From Agrococcus jejuensis (lineage in GTDB: Bacteria; Actinomycetota; Actinomycetes; Actinomycetales; Microbacteriaceae): 64,000 bases of DNA. This document shows positions 8,752 through 18,076 of the stretch, piece by piece; position 1 is the first letter of the stretch, and each line of letters opens with the position of its first letter. The position numbers were made by a program, and so were the translations under genes. Where the stretch lies: the NCBI RefSeq assembly GCF_007679035.1, contig NZ_VEFR01000006.1, positions 103,401 to 167,400 on the forward strand. The letters are read 5' to 3'. A model generated the notes under the pieces. The model worked only from the letters and a program-made list of their open reading frames with translations, was not told the DNA's origin and did no database searches.

Positions 8752-9424
8752 GCCGCGCTCCATCGTGGTCACGGGCGCCGCGTCCGGCATCGGCGCCGCG
8801 ATCGCCGACCATCTCGAGGACGCTGGCGACCGAGTCGTGCGGCTCGATCGTCACGGTCCGTCGGACGAGGGATTCGACGTGGCCGACGAGAGCGCGTGGG
8901 ATTCGCTGCCGGCCGACGGCGTCGTGGGCCTCGTGCACGCCGCGGGCATCCGTCGCCGCGCCCCCATCGCGGACACGACGCTCGCGACGTTCCGCGAGGT
9001 GCTCGACGTCAACGTCGCAGGCACGTTCCTGGCTCTGCGTTGGGCCGCGCGGGCTGCGTCGTCGCACGGCGTGCTGCGCTCGGTGGTGACGCTGTCGTCG
9101 GCCGTCGCCTCGCGCACGGTCGAGGGCCAGGCGGCGTACAACGCCTCGAAGTCCGCCGTCGGTGCGCTCACCCGCACGGCCGCGATCGAGCTCGCGCCCG
9201 TCGGCGTGCGGGTGAACGCGGTGGCGCCCGGGTCGATCGTGACCCCGATGACCGCCGCAGGATGGGGCGACGACGAGCACGCTGCCCGCATGCGCGCCGA
9301 GATCCCGGCGGGCCGGCCGGGTCGCGTCGACGAGGTCGCTGCGATCGTCGAGGTCCTGCTCGGCGACGCGGCGTCGTACGTGACCGGATCGGTCTGGCCC
9401 GTCGACGGCGGCTGGACCGCATGA
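8744..9424 (+). CDS. SDR family oxidoreductase
   Basis: 226 residues, GTG start overlapping the symporter stop. Rossmann motif TGAASGIG at 10-17, catalytic YNASK (Tyr132, Lys136), and the usual PG-x-IVTPM segment after it. The dinucleotide-binding part is compact; the region after the second strand is short compared with 250-residue relatives. Coupling to the transporter suggests it oxidises or reduces the imported solute. Confidence 0.92.
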   Translation: MPEPRSIVVTGAASGIGAAIADHLEDAGDRVVRLDRHGPSDEGFDVADESAWDSLPADGVVGLVHAAGIRRRAPIADTTLATFREVLDVNVAGTFLALRWAARAASSHGVLRSVVTLSSAVASRTVEGQAAYNASKSAVGALTRTAAIELAPVGVRVNAVAPGSIVTPMTAAGWGDDEHAARMRAEIPAGRPGRVDEVAAIVEVLLGDAASYVTGSVWPVDGGWTA

Positions 9425-9449
9425 GACCACCAACAGAGAGGACCATCGA

Positions 9450-9983
9450 ATGACCTTCGACCCCTACGCGGCACTGCCGTCCGTCCCGTCGTTCGCGCTC
9501 ACGTCGAGCGCGTTCGGCGACGGCGACACGCTGCCGATGCCGCAGATCTCCGCGATGGCATCGCCGGATGGCGGGGACGCGACGCCGCAGCTGTCGTGGA
9601 GCGGCGCCCCCGAGGGCACGCAGGGCTATGCGCTGACGTGCCTCGACCCCGACGCCCCCACCGGCAGCGGCTTCTGGCACCTCGCCGTGTTCGGCATCCC
9701 CGCATCCGTCACGGAGCTCTCGGAGGGTGCGGTGGTGCTCGATCGCATCACCGACGCCGCACTCGAGGGTGCGCACGTGCTGCGCAACGACGGCGGCGTC
9801 CGCGGCTTCGTCGGCGCTGCCCCGCCGCCCGGGCACGGCGTGCACCGCTACATGTTCGTCGTGCACGCGCTCGACGTCGCTGAGCTCGAGATCGACGAGT
9901 CGGCGTCGCCGGGGCTGCTGGGCTTCCAGCTGTTCGGCCACACGCTCGGCCGAGCCCGCCTGACGGGCGTCTTCGGACACTGA
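9450..9983 (+). CDS. YbhB/YbcL family Raf kinase inhibitor-like (PEBP) protein
   Basis: 177 residues. PEBP fold motifs are visible: PQLSWSGAPEGTQGYALTCLDPDAP around 47-71 (DPDAP is the anion-binding loop), GFWHLAVFGIP and the PPGHGVHRYMFVVHAL segment near residue 126. Cytoplasmic, no signal peptide. The bacterial role of the family is unclear; ligand binding is conserved. It lies 25 bp after the SDR and probably shares its transcript. Confidence 0.92.
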   Translation: MTFDPYAALPSVPSFALTSSAFGDGDTLPMPQISAMASPDGGDATPQLSWSGAPEGTQGYALTCLDPDAPTGSGFWHLAVFGIPASVTELSEGAVVLDRITDAALEGAHVLRNDGGVRGFVGAAPPPGHGVHRYMFVVHALDVAELEIDESASPGLLGFQLFGHTLGRARLTGVFGH

Positions 9984-10026
9984 GGCCGTCGAGCAGGTCC
10001 CGGCGATCGGGATGCGCGCAGACGTC

Positions 10027-10055
10027 GAGGGGCTCGCTCGTCGAGCGGGCCCCTC
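10027..10055. terminator. Terminator-like hairpin after the PEBP gene
   Basis: GAGGGGCTCGCTC, loop GTC, GAGCGGGCCCCTC: a 13-bp stem with one G-T wobble. It is 43 bp after the PEBP stop and has no T-run, as is common in very G+C-rich actinobacteria. It closely resembles the hairpin at 13344-13372. Confidence 0.6.
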
Positions 10056-10060
10056 GTGGC

Positions 10061-10140
10061 GACCACGTCGCCTGGTCGATCATCGCGAGCCACGTGCCGA
10101 CGCGTGGCTCACCACCGCGCTCGAGCGCAGCCGTCGAGAG
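10061..10140 (-). pseudogene. Decayed copy of the hsp20-linked micro-ORF
   Basis: Read on the minus strand this stretch encodes GEPRVGTWLAMIDQATW, matching EEPRFGTWLAMINQAT at the end of the 37-residue ORF at 13381-13494. The stop codon TAG after QAT is changed to TGG and no ATG, GTG or TTG start is visible close upstream in frame, so the copy is probably non-functional. The adjoining hairpin (10027-10055) is also shared, so a block of about 120 bp appears duplicated. Confidence 0.5.
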
Positions 10141-10317
10141 GTGGACGCCGAGTCGCGCTGATCGCGCTCGGTGATGGCCGGGCCGGCGGACGAGGCCGGC
10201 GGACCACTGTAGTCGCCCGTCGCCGCTCGTCGACACCGATGCGACCGGTGGGCTGCAGTCGTCTACCGTCGGCACAGATGCGGCACTCAGGCGCATGCGC
10301 ACGACGCGAAGGACAGC

Positions 10318-12371
<2,054 letters not shown>

Positions 12372-12375
<4 letters not shown>

Positions 12376-13307
12376 GCGCCCGCGTCGCGGTCATCCTGAA
12401 CCCGACGAAGACCGATCGGGACGCCATCGAGACCCACCTCGTCGAGGCGCTGGACGCCGGCGCATCCGTGTCGTGGTTCGAGACCAGCGAGGACGACGCG
12501 GGTCAGGGCGTCGCTGCGGAGGCGCTGCGATCCGAGCCGGAGCTGCTGCTGGTCGCGGGCGGCGATGGCACGGTCCGTGCCGTCATCGAGCATCTCGCCG
12601 ACGTGCAGGCGGAGGTCGACCTCGGCATCCTGCCCCTCGGCACCGGCAACCTCCTCGCTCGCAATCTCGACGTCCCCGTCGACGACCTGCCCGCCGCGAT
12701 CCGTCGAGCCGCCGATGGCAACGCACGAGCCGTCGACGTCGGATGGGTCGACGTCGACCTCGCCAGCGGCCACGAACGGCATGCCTTCGTCGTCATGGTC
12801 GGCTTCGGCATCGACGCGCACATGATCGACGAGACCGACGACGACCTGAAGTCCAAGGCCGGCTGGCTCGCCTACGTCGAGTCCCTGGGCCGCGCCTTCG
12901 CGGCAAGCGATGTGGTGCCCTTCCACCTGTCCGTCGATGGCCAGCCCGGCAAGGACGAGGAGGGCCACACCCTCCTCATCGCGAACTGCGGCACGTTGCC
13001 GGCCGGACTGACGCTGCTGCCCGACGCCGACGTCGCCGACGGCGAGCTCGACTACCTGCTCCTGAGCGCCGCGTCGCTGCCGCAGTGGGTCGGCAGCCTC
13101 AAGACGATGGTGTGGGACAACGGCATCGCCAAGATGGCCGCTCGCTCCGACGAGTCCGTCAGCTCCGACACCGTCACCTACGGTCGTGCACGGGCACTCC
13201 ACGTCGACCTCCCGCAACCGCATGCGTTCGAGATCGACGGCGAGTTCCTCGGCGACGCCCACCGCTTCGACGTCACCATCCAGCCCTCCGGCATCCGCGT
13301 GCGCTGA
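12372..13307 (+). CDS. Diacylglycerol/lipid kinase family protein (DagK/YegS type)
   Basis: 311 residues. Catalytic-domain motif VAGGDGTVR (GGDGT at 63-67) and PLGTGN (88-93) are the nucleotide- and substrate-binding signatures of DAGK_cat proteins. C-terminal YegS-type beta domain follows. Members phosphorylate diacylglycerol or sphingoid-type lipids at the membrane. ATG overlaps the glgX stop (ATGA), so the two are co-translated although no metabolic link is evident. Confidence 0.93.
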
Positions 13308-13343
13308 CGAGCGCACACGCGAGCAACGTCGCGTCGCAGACGA

Positions 13344-13372
13344 GAGGGGCCCGCCCGGTGGGCGGGCCCCTC
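13344..13372. terminator. Bidirectional terminator-like hairpin
   Basis: Perfect 13-bp stem GAGGGGCCCGCCC / GGGCGGGCCCCTC with a GGT loop. It lies between the lipid kinase stop and the convergent end of the hsp20 transcript, and can serve both directions. No T-run. Confidence 0.75.
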
Positions 13373-13380
13373 AGCCGCGT

Positions 13381-13494
13381 CTACGTCGCCTGGTTGATCA
13401 TCGCGAGCCAGGTGCCGAAGCGCGGCTCCTCGACGTCGTCCTCGAGGGTCGCCGGCGACGGCTGCTCGCGGAGGGAGCGGGCGAGCGCTGCCAT
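13381..13494 (-). CDS. 37-residue conserved-motif peptide coupled to hsp20
   Basis: Short ORF whose ATG overlaps the hsp20 stop by 4 bp (ATGA), ending TAG at 13381, nine bases before the hairpin. The peptide is hydrophilic and acidic for 24 residues (MAALARSLREQ, then EDDVEEP) and ends in RFGTWLAMINQAT, a short amphipathic segment. The same ending appears on the minus strand near 10.1 kb, which argues that it is a real, once-duplicated coding unit. Function unknown; a heat-shock-coregulated micropeptide or chaperone tag is conceivable but only inference. I do not recognise a named family. Confidence 0.6.
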   Translation of the reverse strand: MAALARSLREQPSPATLEDDVEEPRFGTWLAMINQAT

Positions 13495-13952
13495 CAGCGG
13501 GCCCCCTCGGGCTCGAGCGCGCCGTCGGTGAGCGCCGACGCGTCGGAGCGCTGCTCGACCGCGATCTTGCGCGGACGCGCGCGCTCGGCGACCGGGATCG
13601 TGAGCGACAGCACGCCGTGCTCGTACGACGCGTGGATCGCGTCGAGGTCCACGTCGGGTCCGAGGCTCAGCTGTCGCGTGAATCGGCCGGCCGGTCGCTC
13701 GCGAGCGATCCAGCGCGCGCCCTCGGCTGCCCCGAGCGTTCGCTCGGCCTGGATCGTCAGCGTGCCGGCGTCGACGTCGAGGTCGATCGATCCCGGGTCG
13801 ACGCCCGGCAGATCGACGTGCACGACGTAGCGATCGCCGACGCGATGCAGGTCCATCGGCATCCAGCTCGACGATCGCTGCGCGCCACCATCCGTCAGCA
13901 GGCGAGCGGCGAAGCGATCCATCTCGCGAAAGGGGTCGAAGGTCAGTGCCAT
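13494..13952 (-). CDS. hsp20: Hsp20/alpha-crystallin family small heat shock protein
   Basis: 152 residues. N-terminus MALTFDPFREMDRFA is typical of actinobacterial Hsp20; the alpha-crystallin domain spans about 32-128 with VHVDLPGVDPGSIDLDV and the terminal YEHGVLSLTIPV strand. A C-terminal KIAVEQ resembles the I-x-V oligomer anchor. ATP-independent holdase of denatured proteins. ATG at 13952 follows AAGGAGGT at ideal spacing. A CIRCE element lies about 100 bp upstream, so HrcA control is expected. The micro-ORF follows with a 4-bp overlap. Confidence 0.95.
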   Translation of the reverse strand: MALTFDPFREMDRFAARLLTDGGAQRSSSWMPMDLHRVGDRYVVHVDLPGVDPGSIDLDVDAGTLTIQAERTLGAAEGARWIARERPAGRFTRQLSLGPDVDLDAIHASYEHGVLSLTIPVAERARPRKIAVEQRSDASALTDGALEPEGAR

Positions 13953-14049
13953 GACAACCACCTCCTTCACGTCAGCCCGACGCCTCGTGCGCCGAGCCTG
14001 GTGTCTTGGCGTACCTTGCGAGGCGGTCGCCCCGAAGGCGAGATCGAAG

Positions 14050-14076
14050 TTAGCACTCGGCATCGGAGAGTGCCAG
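14050..14076 (-). promoter_or_regulatory. CIRCE operator (HrcA site) and promoter of hsp20
   Basis: TTAGCACTC (14050-14058), nine bases, GAGTGCCAG (14068-14076): matches the consensus TTAGCACTC-N9-GAGTGCTAA at 16 of 18 positions. On the minus strand CTGGCA and TAACTT fall 18 bp apart across the element, a plausible -35/-10 pair directly covered by the operator. HrcA itself is not in this window. Confidence 0.85.
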
Positions 14077-14365
14077 CCTCGCCCATTCGACACGGCGATG
14101 AAGATGCTGGACGGCGGCTGAGTCCAGAGGTGGAGGCGCGGGACGCGCGACCTCGTCGCAGGGTGGGCGTCCGTCGTCCGCCGCCTGGCAGGGCCGCTCC
14201 TCGCGAATGGGGGCAGCGAGCCGGTCGACCGCTGCTCGGGGGGGTGTGGGATCCTGGGCCGAGAGCCCGGACCCCGCTCTGCAGCTGTCGCTCTGCGTGC
14301 CGTGCTCGACCTCGTGAGTCGCGGACGAGCCGAGCGACCCGGACCATGACGCGAGGTAGGCCTCG

Positions 14366-14473
14366 ATGACGACGCAGAGCGAGCGCAGCGATGCCGAGGA
14401 CCTGCAGTGGCGCGAGCAGATCGATGCGATCTGGGACGAGCTCGAGCGCCTGGCCTCCTCGCTCGACGAGTAG
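14366..14473 (+). CDS. 35-residue acidic peptide, hypothetical
   Basis: ATG at 14366 preceded by GAGGTAGG, stop TAG at 14471. The peptide MTTQSERSDAEDLQWREQ continues with IDAIWDELERLASSLDE, which is acidic and predicted helical, possibly one coiled-coil arm. Codon use is G/C-rich at third positions as in neighbours. It is divergent from hsp20 and downstream of the CIRCE region. No family recognised; could be spurious. Confidence 0.4.
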   Translation: MTTQSERSDAEDLQWREQIDAIWDELERLASSLDE

Positions 14474-14494
14474 ACCAGGAGCGGGCGACGCCCC

Positions 14495-14995
14495 TCAGCG
14501 TCGCGTCGCGCCGTGCAATGCCGCCGCGGCCTGCTCGTGCGCGCTCGCGAGCCTGCGCAGCTGCGCATCGGCGCGGGCCACGAGCGCCGTCGCGTCGACG
14601 ACGTCGCCGATGCTCGCGAGCTCGAGCGTGCGCCAGTGCGCCCGCTTCATGGCGACGATGGCGATGAGCGCCTCCAGCTCGACGACGTCGGTCGTCGGCG
14701 ACCGGCGCACGACGGCGCCGTTGCCCTTGAGTCGTCCGACGCGCTCCCCGATGCTCGCGATCGGGCCCGCGAGTCGCCGCCGACGCACGCGCCGAGCGCG
14801 CAGGATGCGCTGCTCGGTGCGCAGGTCGTCGCGCACCTGGCTCGCGAGATGCACGAGGTCCGAGCCCCATGGCCGAGACCGGTGGCTGCCAGCGACGCGG
14901 CGGAACGCGCGCACGCCGGCCTGGGCCGCGGTCTCGTGGTCGCGCAGGTAGACGGCGATGGGTCGTGATGCTCGCATGCCTTCAGCCCATCGCAT
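14495..14995 (-). CDS. Conserved hypothetical helical protein
   Basis: 166 residues from ATG 14995 (an in-frame ATG at 14977 is also possible). It is almost entirely helical and basic, with the run GERVGRLKGNGAVVRRSP followed by TDVVELEALIAIVAMKRAHW. I recall similar actinobacterial proteins of unknown function with the same VGRLK-NG-VVRRSPL-DVLELE signature, resembling a four-helix bundle. It ends the sigma/anti-sigma group: only 38 bp separate it from the anti-sigma stop. No catalytic motif seen. Confidence 0.7.
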   Translation of the reverse strand: MRWAEGMRASRPIAVYLRDHETAAQAGVRAFRRVAGSHRSRPWGSDLVHLASQVRDDLRTEQRILRARRVRRRRLAGPIASIGERVGRLKGNGAVVRRSPTTDVVELEALIAIVAMKRAHWRTLELASIGDVVDATALVARADAQLRRLASAHEQAAAALHGATRR

Positions 14996-15033
14996 CACGG
15001 CGCCATGCGCACCGGGCTTGCGCGTCGCGCGAG

Positions 15034-15768
15034 TCAGGCGAGCGAGCCGCGCCAGATGCTGTCGCCGCTGTGCGTGGGGTCGCCGTCGAGCGGCTCGATC
15101 GACACGTCGACGATCGGGAACTCGCCCAGGTCGAGGTCGTCGGGCAGCACGTACTCCGTGTGGTCGGCGTCGAGCACGCCGACGTTGACCATGCCGACGA
15201 CGTCGGGGTCGATGAGCCAGACGTCGAGGGTGCCGCCGTCGGTGGAGGGCAGGTCTCGCGCGTCGATCACGAGCACGCGGTGGCCGTCGCGCTCGACGAT
15301 GGATGCCGACGCGTCGTCGAGGCCGCTCGCGAGCGGCTCGAGGTCGATCGTCGCGACGACGGTCTCGGCAGGCGGGCGCTGGGCGATCCATGCGCCTGCC
15401 CCGATGCCGCCACCGACGACGAGCGCGGTCGCGACGCAGGCGGCGACGACGGCGCGGGTCGAGAAGCGACGTCGGGCCGGCCGGCGGGTGCGGCGGTCGC
15501 GCACGCGGGGCGGCGTGCCGGTCGCGGCCTGCTCGTCCGCACGAGGCGCGTCGGCATCGTCGACCTCCGCCGCGATCCGATCCCACAGCGCTGCCGGCAG
15601 CGGCTCGGCGATCACGGCGTCCTCGCGGATGCGCCGCACCGTGCGCTCGAGGGCGTGCATCTCGTCCGCGCACTGCGGGCAGTCGCGCAGGTGCGCGTCG
15701 AGGGCGCTGCCCGGCTCGGGACCCTCGGCGGCGCGCCAGGCGAGGTCGTCATGCGGGATGTGCGGCAT
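15034..15768 (-). CDS. Anti-sigma factor, RskA-like with zinc-finger N-terminus
   Basis: 244 residues. The N-terminal ZAS-type motif is seen as HLRDCPQC (His26, Cys30, Cys33); a transmembrane helix spans about 105-128 (VVAACVATALVVGGGIGAG), and the extracytoplasmic part resembles the RskA/anti-sigma-K domain (TLDVWLIDPD, SIEPLDGDPTHSGDSIWRG). It should hold the sigma factor encoded just upstream at the membrane and release it after regulated proteolysis. Start overlaps the sigma gene by 20 bp. Confidence 0.88.
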   Translation of the reverse strand: MPHIPHDDLAWRAAEGPEPGSALDAHLRDCPQCADEMHALERTVRRIREDAVIAEPLPAALWDRIAAEVDDADAPRADEQAATGTPPRVRDRRTRRPARRRFSTRAVVAACVATALVVGGGIGAGAWIAQRPPAETVVATIDLEPLASGLDDASASIVERDGHRVLVIDARDLPSTDGGTLDVWLIDPDVVGMVNVGVLDADHTEYVLPDDLDLGEFPIVDVSIEPLDGDPTHSGDSIWRGSLA

Positions 15769-16321
15769 GGGCTCCCTCCCATCGGTCTCGAAGTCGGCGC
15801 AGCGTGCGCGACAGGTGGCTCTTGACGGTGCCTACGGGGAGTTCGAGGCGGTCGGCGATCACGGATGCCGGAAGATCCTCCAGCACGGCGAGTCGCACGA
15901 TCGTGCGCTGCGGCTCATCCATGCCCGCGAGGGTCTCCTCGACGAGGATGCTGCCCGCGACGGCGTCGGGCACGTCGATGGGGTGCGCGCGCTCGGCGCG
16001 GTCGAGGGCGTCGGTCGGATCCACCGCCCGCTCCCGCGTCACGGAGGCCACGCGGAAGTGGTCGGCGATGCGGCGGCGGGCGATGCGCACGATCCACGCG
16101 CCCAACGGCCCGGCGTCGGCGTCGTAGCGGTCGCGCGACCGCCACGCCGACACGAAGGTCTGCTGCACGACGTCCTCCGCATCCGCACGATCCATGGCCC
16201 GCAGCGCGAGCGCCAGCACGAGTCCACCCCACCGCTCGTACGCGAGCCGCAGGCCGACGTCGCTCGGACCGGCCACGAAGGCGGCGGCGATCGCGTCGTC
16301 GTCCAGCTCCTCCGCGGTCAC
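15749..16321 (-). CDS. ECF RNA polymerase sigma factor
   Basis: 190 residues from GTG 16321; another GTG at 16342 would add seven residues. Region 2 includes RADAEDVVQQTFVSAWRSRDRYD and region 4 VIADRLELPVGTVKSHLSRTLRRLRD. Partnered with the overlapping RskA-like anti-sigma gene, a SigK/RskA-type arrangement. The upstream sortase, DUF4397 and PAP2 genes run in the same direction and may be in the same operon or regulon, suggesting control of surface proteins. Confidence 0.93.
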   Translation of the reverse strand: MTAEELDDDAIAAAFVAGPSDVGLRLAYERWGGLVLALALRAMDRADAEDVVQQTFVSAWRSRDRYDADAGPLGAWIVRIARRRIADHFRVASVTRERAVDPTDALDRAERAHPIDVPDAVAGSILVEETLAGMDEPQRTIVRLAVLEDLPASVIADRLELPVGTVKSHLSRTLRRLRDRWEGAHAAHPA

Positions 16322-16346
16322 CCGCTCACCGTAGCCGGGCACCGCG

Positions 16347-17036
16347 TCACGGGGCCACGGGGGTCGCCGTGACGATGAGGTTGTCCTCGTAGGCTCCGGC
16401 GACGGGATCGAAGTCCCCGGCGCACGTGACGAGCTGCAGCACCGGCGGGCCGTCGCGCGCGAAGAGATCGTCGAGCGGCAGCTGCGCCTTGCCGAGCTGC
16501 TCGACCTGCTCGACGCGGAACTCGAGCACCGCGCCGCTCTGGGTCGTGACCTCGACGATGGCGCCCGGCTCGACCTCGAACAACGCGGCCATGGGAGCCG
16601 CGCCGAGCTCCGAGTCGACGTGGGCGGACAGCACCGCCGATCCCGCATCCGCGCCCGGCGCCGGGCCGTACTCGTACCAGCCGACCTCGCTGACGTACAG
16701 CGGCACGTCCATCTGGCCGTCGTCGCGGACCCCGACCGGCACGACCGGGAGGTCGAGTCCCACGGCGTCGACGCGCACGGCCACCGGCGCATCCTGCACG
16801 GTCGGCTGCTGCGCGCCGATGCCGGCATCGCTGCGATCGACGGTCGGGGGCGCCGACGGCGAGGGCGTCGCCGTCGGCACCGCCGCCACGGAGGGAGCAG
16901 GGGTCGGGCTCGATGCGGTCTCCCGCACGTCGAACCCGTCGCGCGTCGCGAGCCACACGCCGCCGACGACGGCGAGCGCCACCGCGGTCACGGCCGCCAC
17001 CACGGCGACGCGGCGTGCTGTGCGAGGCCTCGGCAT
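16347..17036 (-). CDS. Class F sortase (module 1)
   Basis: 229 residues: short cytoplasmic start, one membrane anchor (about 9-30), a Pro/Thr/Ser linker to about residue 66 and an extracytoplasmic sortase barrel. His139 lies in SAHVDSE and the nucleophile Cys205 in LVTCAGD. After Cys205 the sequence runs DFDPVAGAYEDNLIVTA to the end without any arginine, although sortases normally use one there. Probably anchors the adjacent DUF4397 protein to the cell wall. A closely related gene is at 24660-25352 with identical positions of His and Cys. Confidence 0.88.
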   Translation of the reverse strand: MPRPRTARRVAVVAAVTAVALAVVGGVWLATRDGFDVRETASSPTPAPSVAAVPTATPSPSAPPTVDRSDAGIGAQQPTVQDAPVAVRVDAVGLDLPVVPVGVRDDGQMDVPLYVSEVGWYEYGPAPGADAGSAVLSAHVDSELGAAPMAALFEVEPGAIVEVTTQSGAVLEFRVEQVEQLGKAQLPLDDLFARDGPPVLQLVTCAGDFDPVAGAYEDNLIVTATPVAP

Positions 17037-17059
17037 CCCCTCGCTCCCCTCGGTCGAGC

Positions 17060-17095
17060 ACCCGAGCCCCCGCCGGGGGCGGCGGAGACTCGGGT
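17060..17095. terminator. Hairpin between DUF4397 gene 1 and sortase gene 1
   Basis: ACCCGAG (17060-17066) pairs with CTCGGGT (17089-17095), with a further C/G-rich inner stem. A similar hairpin lies at the same place in module 2 (25352-25383). It may lower sortase expression relative to the upstream substrate gene. Confidence 0.5.
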
Positions 17096-17130
17096 GGTGT
17101 GCGCGGCGGTCGTCGACCGCCGCTCGTCGA

Positions 17131-17949
17131 TCAGTGCTCGCGCGCCTCGACGAGACGCGAGCGGCGCCACAGCACGGCTGCGGCGAGGCCGAGCACGCCG
17201 GCGAGGGCGAGCACGATCGTCGGCGCGGTGCCGTCGTCGGCCGCGCCGCCGAGGCCCGAGGGCACTCCGGTCGGTGCGCTGTGAGCCTGGACCGTCTGCA
17301 CCGCGAGCTGCAGCGTGCCGTCGTCGGCGCTGCCCCATGCGGTGACGATGGTGTTCGTGCCCTCGGCGAGCGTCAGATCGGCCGGGCCGATCACGACATC
17401 CTCGGTACCGGCGAGCACGACGTCGGCGGACACCGTGCCCGCTGCCGTCACGAGCGAGGCCTCGTTCGGGTTCTCGATGCCCTCGACGACGGGCGTGCCG
17501 CCTGCCCGGACGTCCACCGCGGGTGCTGCGGCGAGGTGGCGGACCGTGAGGCGAGCCTGGCCGGCGGGCACGGGCTCGGTGTCGTTGACGAACGCGCCGA
17601 GGGTGGGGGCGCCGCTCGCGTCGAGGTGGGCGACGAGCGTGACGTTGCCGTTCGCCGGCACCTGCACGCCCGTCGCCTCGATGGCGGGCTCGGCCGTGGC
17701 GGGGTCGTCGCCGTCGGCGTACACCTGGATGTCGTAGGCGCCCGGCGCGAGCGTGAGCGGGTCGGTGAGGGTGCCCGGCTGGAAGTCCGGGATGGTCTCG
17801 GTGCCGTTCACGTACACGTCGACCGTGAGGCCGGGCACGGCGTGCAGCACCGACACGGATGCGTCACCCTCTGCGGCGAACGCCGGTGCTGCGCCGAGCG
17901 CTGCCATGGCGAGTGCGGCTGCGCCGCCGATCGCGATCTTGCCCTTCAT
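17131..17949 (-). CDS. DUF4397 surface protein, likely sortase substrate (module 1)
   Basis: 272 residues. Signal peptide 1-25 (cleavage after APAFA), two DUF4397 beta domains (about 30-130 and 130-220, with SVLHAVPGLTVDVYVNG and RLTVRHLAAAPAVDV), then HSAPTGVPSGLGG (223-235), a hydrophobic helix (about 243-261) and a basic tail WRRSR. This is the layout of a cell-wall sorting signal without a standard LPXTG. Next to a class F sortase. Same length as its paralog at 25417-26235. Confidence 0.88.
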   Translation of the reverse strand: MKGKIAIGGAAALAMAALGAAPAFAAEGDASVSVLHAVPGLTVDVYVNGTETIPDFQPGTLTDPLTLAPGAYDIQVYADGDDPATAEPAIEATGVQVPANGNVTLVAHLDASGAPTLGAFVNDTEPVPAGQARLTVRHLAAAPAVDVRAGGTPVVEGIENPNEASLVTAAGTVSADVVLAGTEDVVIGPADLTLAEGTNTIVTAWGSADDGTLQLAVQTVQAHSAPTGVPSGLGGAADDGTAPTIVLALAGVLGLAAAVLWRRSRLVEAREH

Positions 17950-18076
17950 CGCTTCTCCTGACTCTCGGGGCCGCCGAGTGCGTCCCTCACCCTCGTATCG
18001 GGAGGTGGGGGCGCATCGGTTGCAGCGGCGCCGGGTCGGTGCACGCCCGGGCGTGTCGCGGAGATGGTGCGTGCGA

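Larger units (their letters stand above)
9984..10317. other. 334-bp intergenic region before glgX
   Basis: No intact gene is seen. It holds a terminator-like hairpin (10027-10055) and, on the minus strand, a decayed copy of the short ORF that follows hsp20 (near 10061-10140), both annotated separately. The remaining 170 bp to glgX must carry its promoter, but no convincing -35/-10 pair stands out. Confidence 0.5.
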
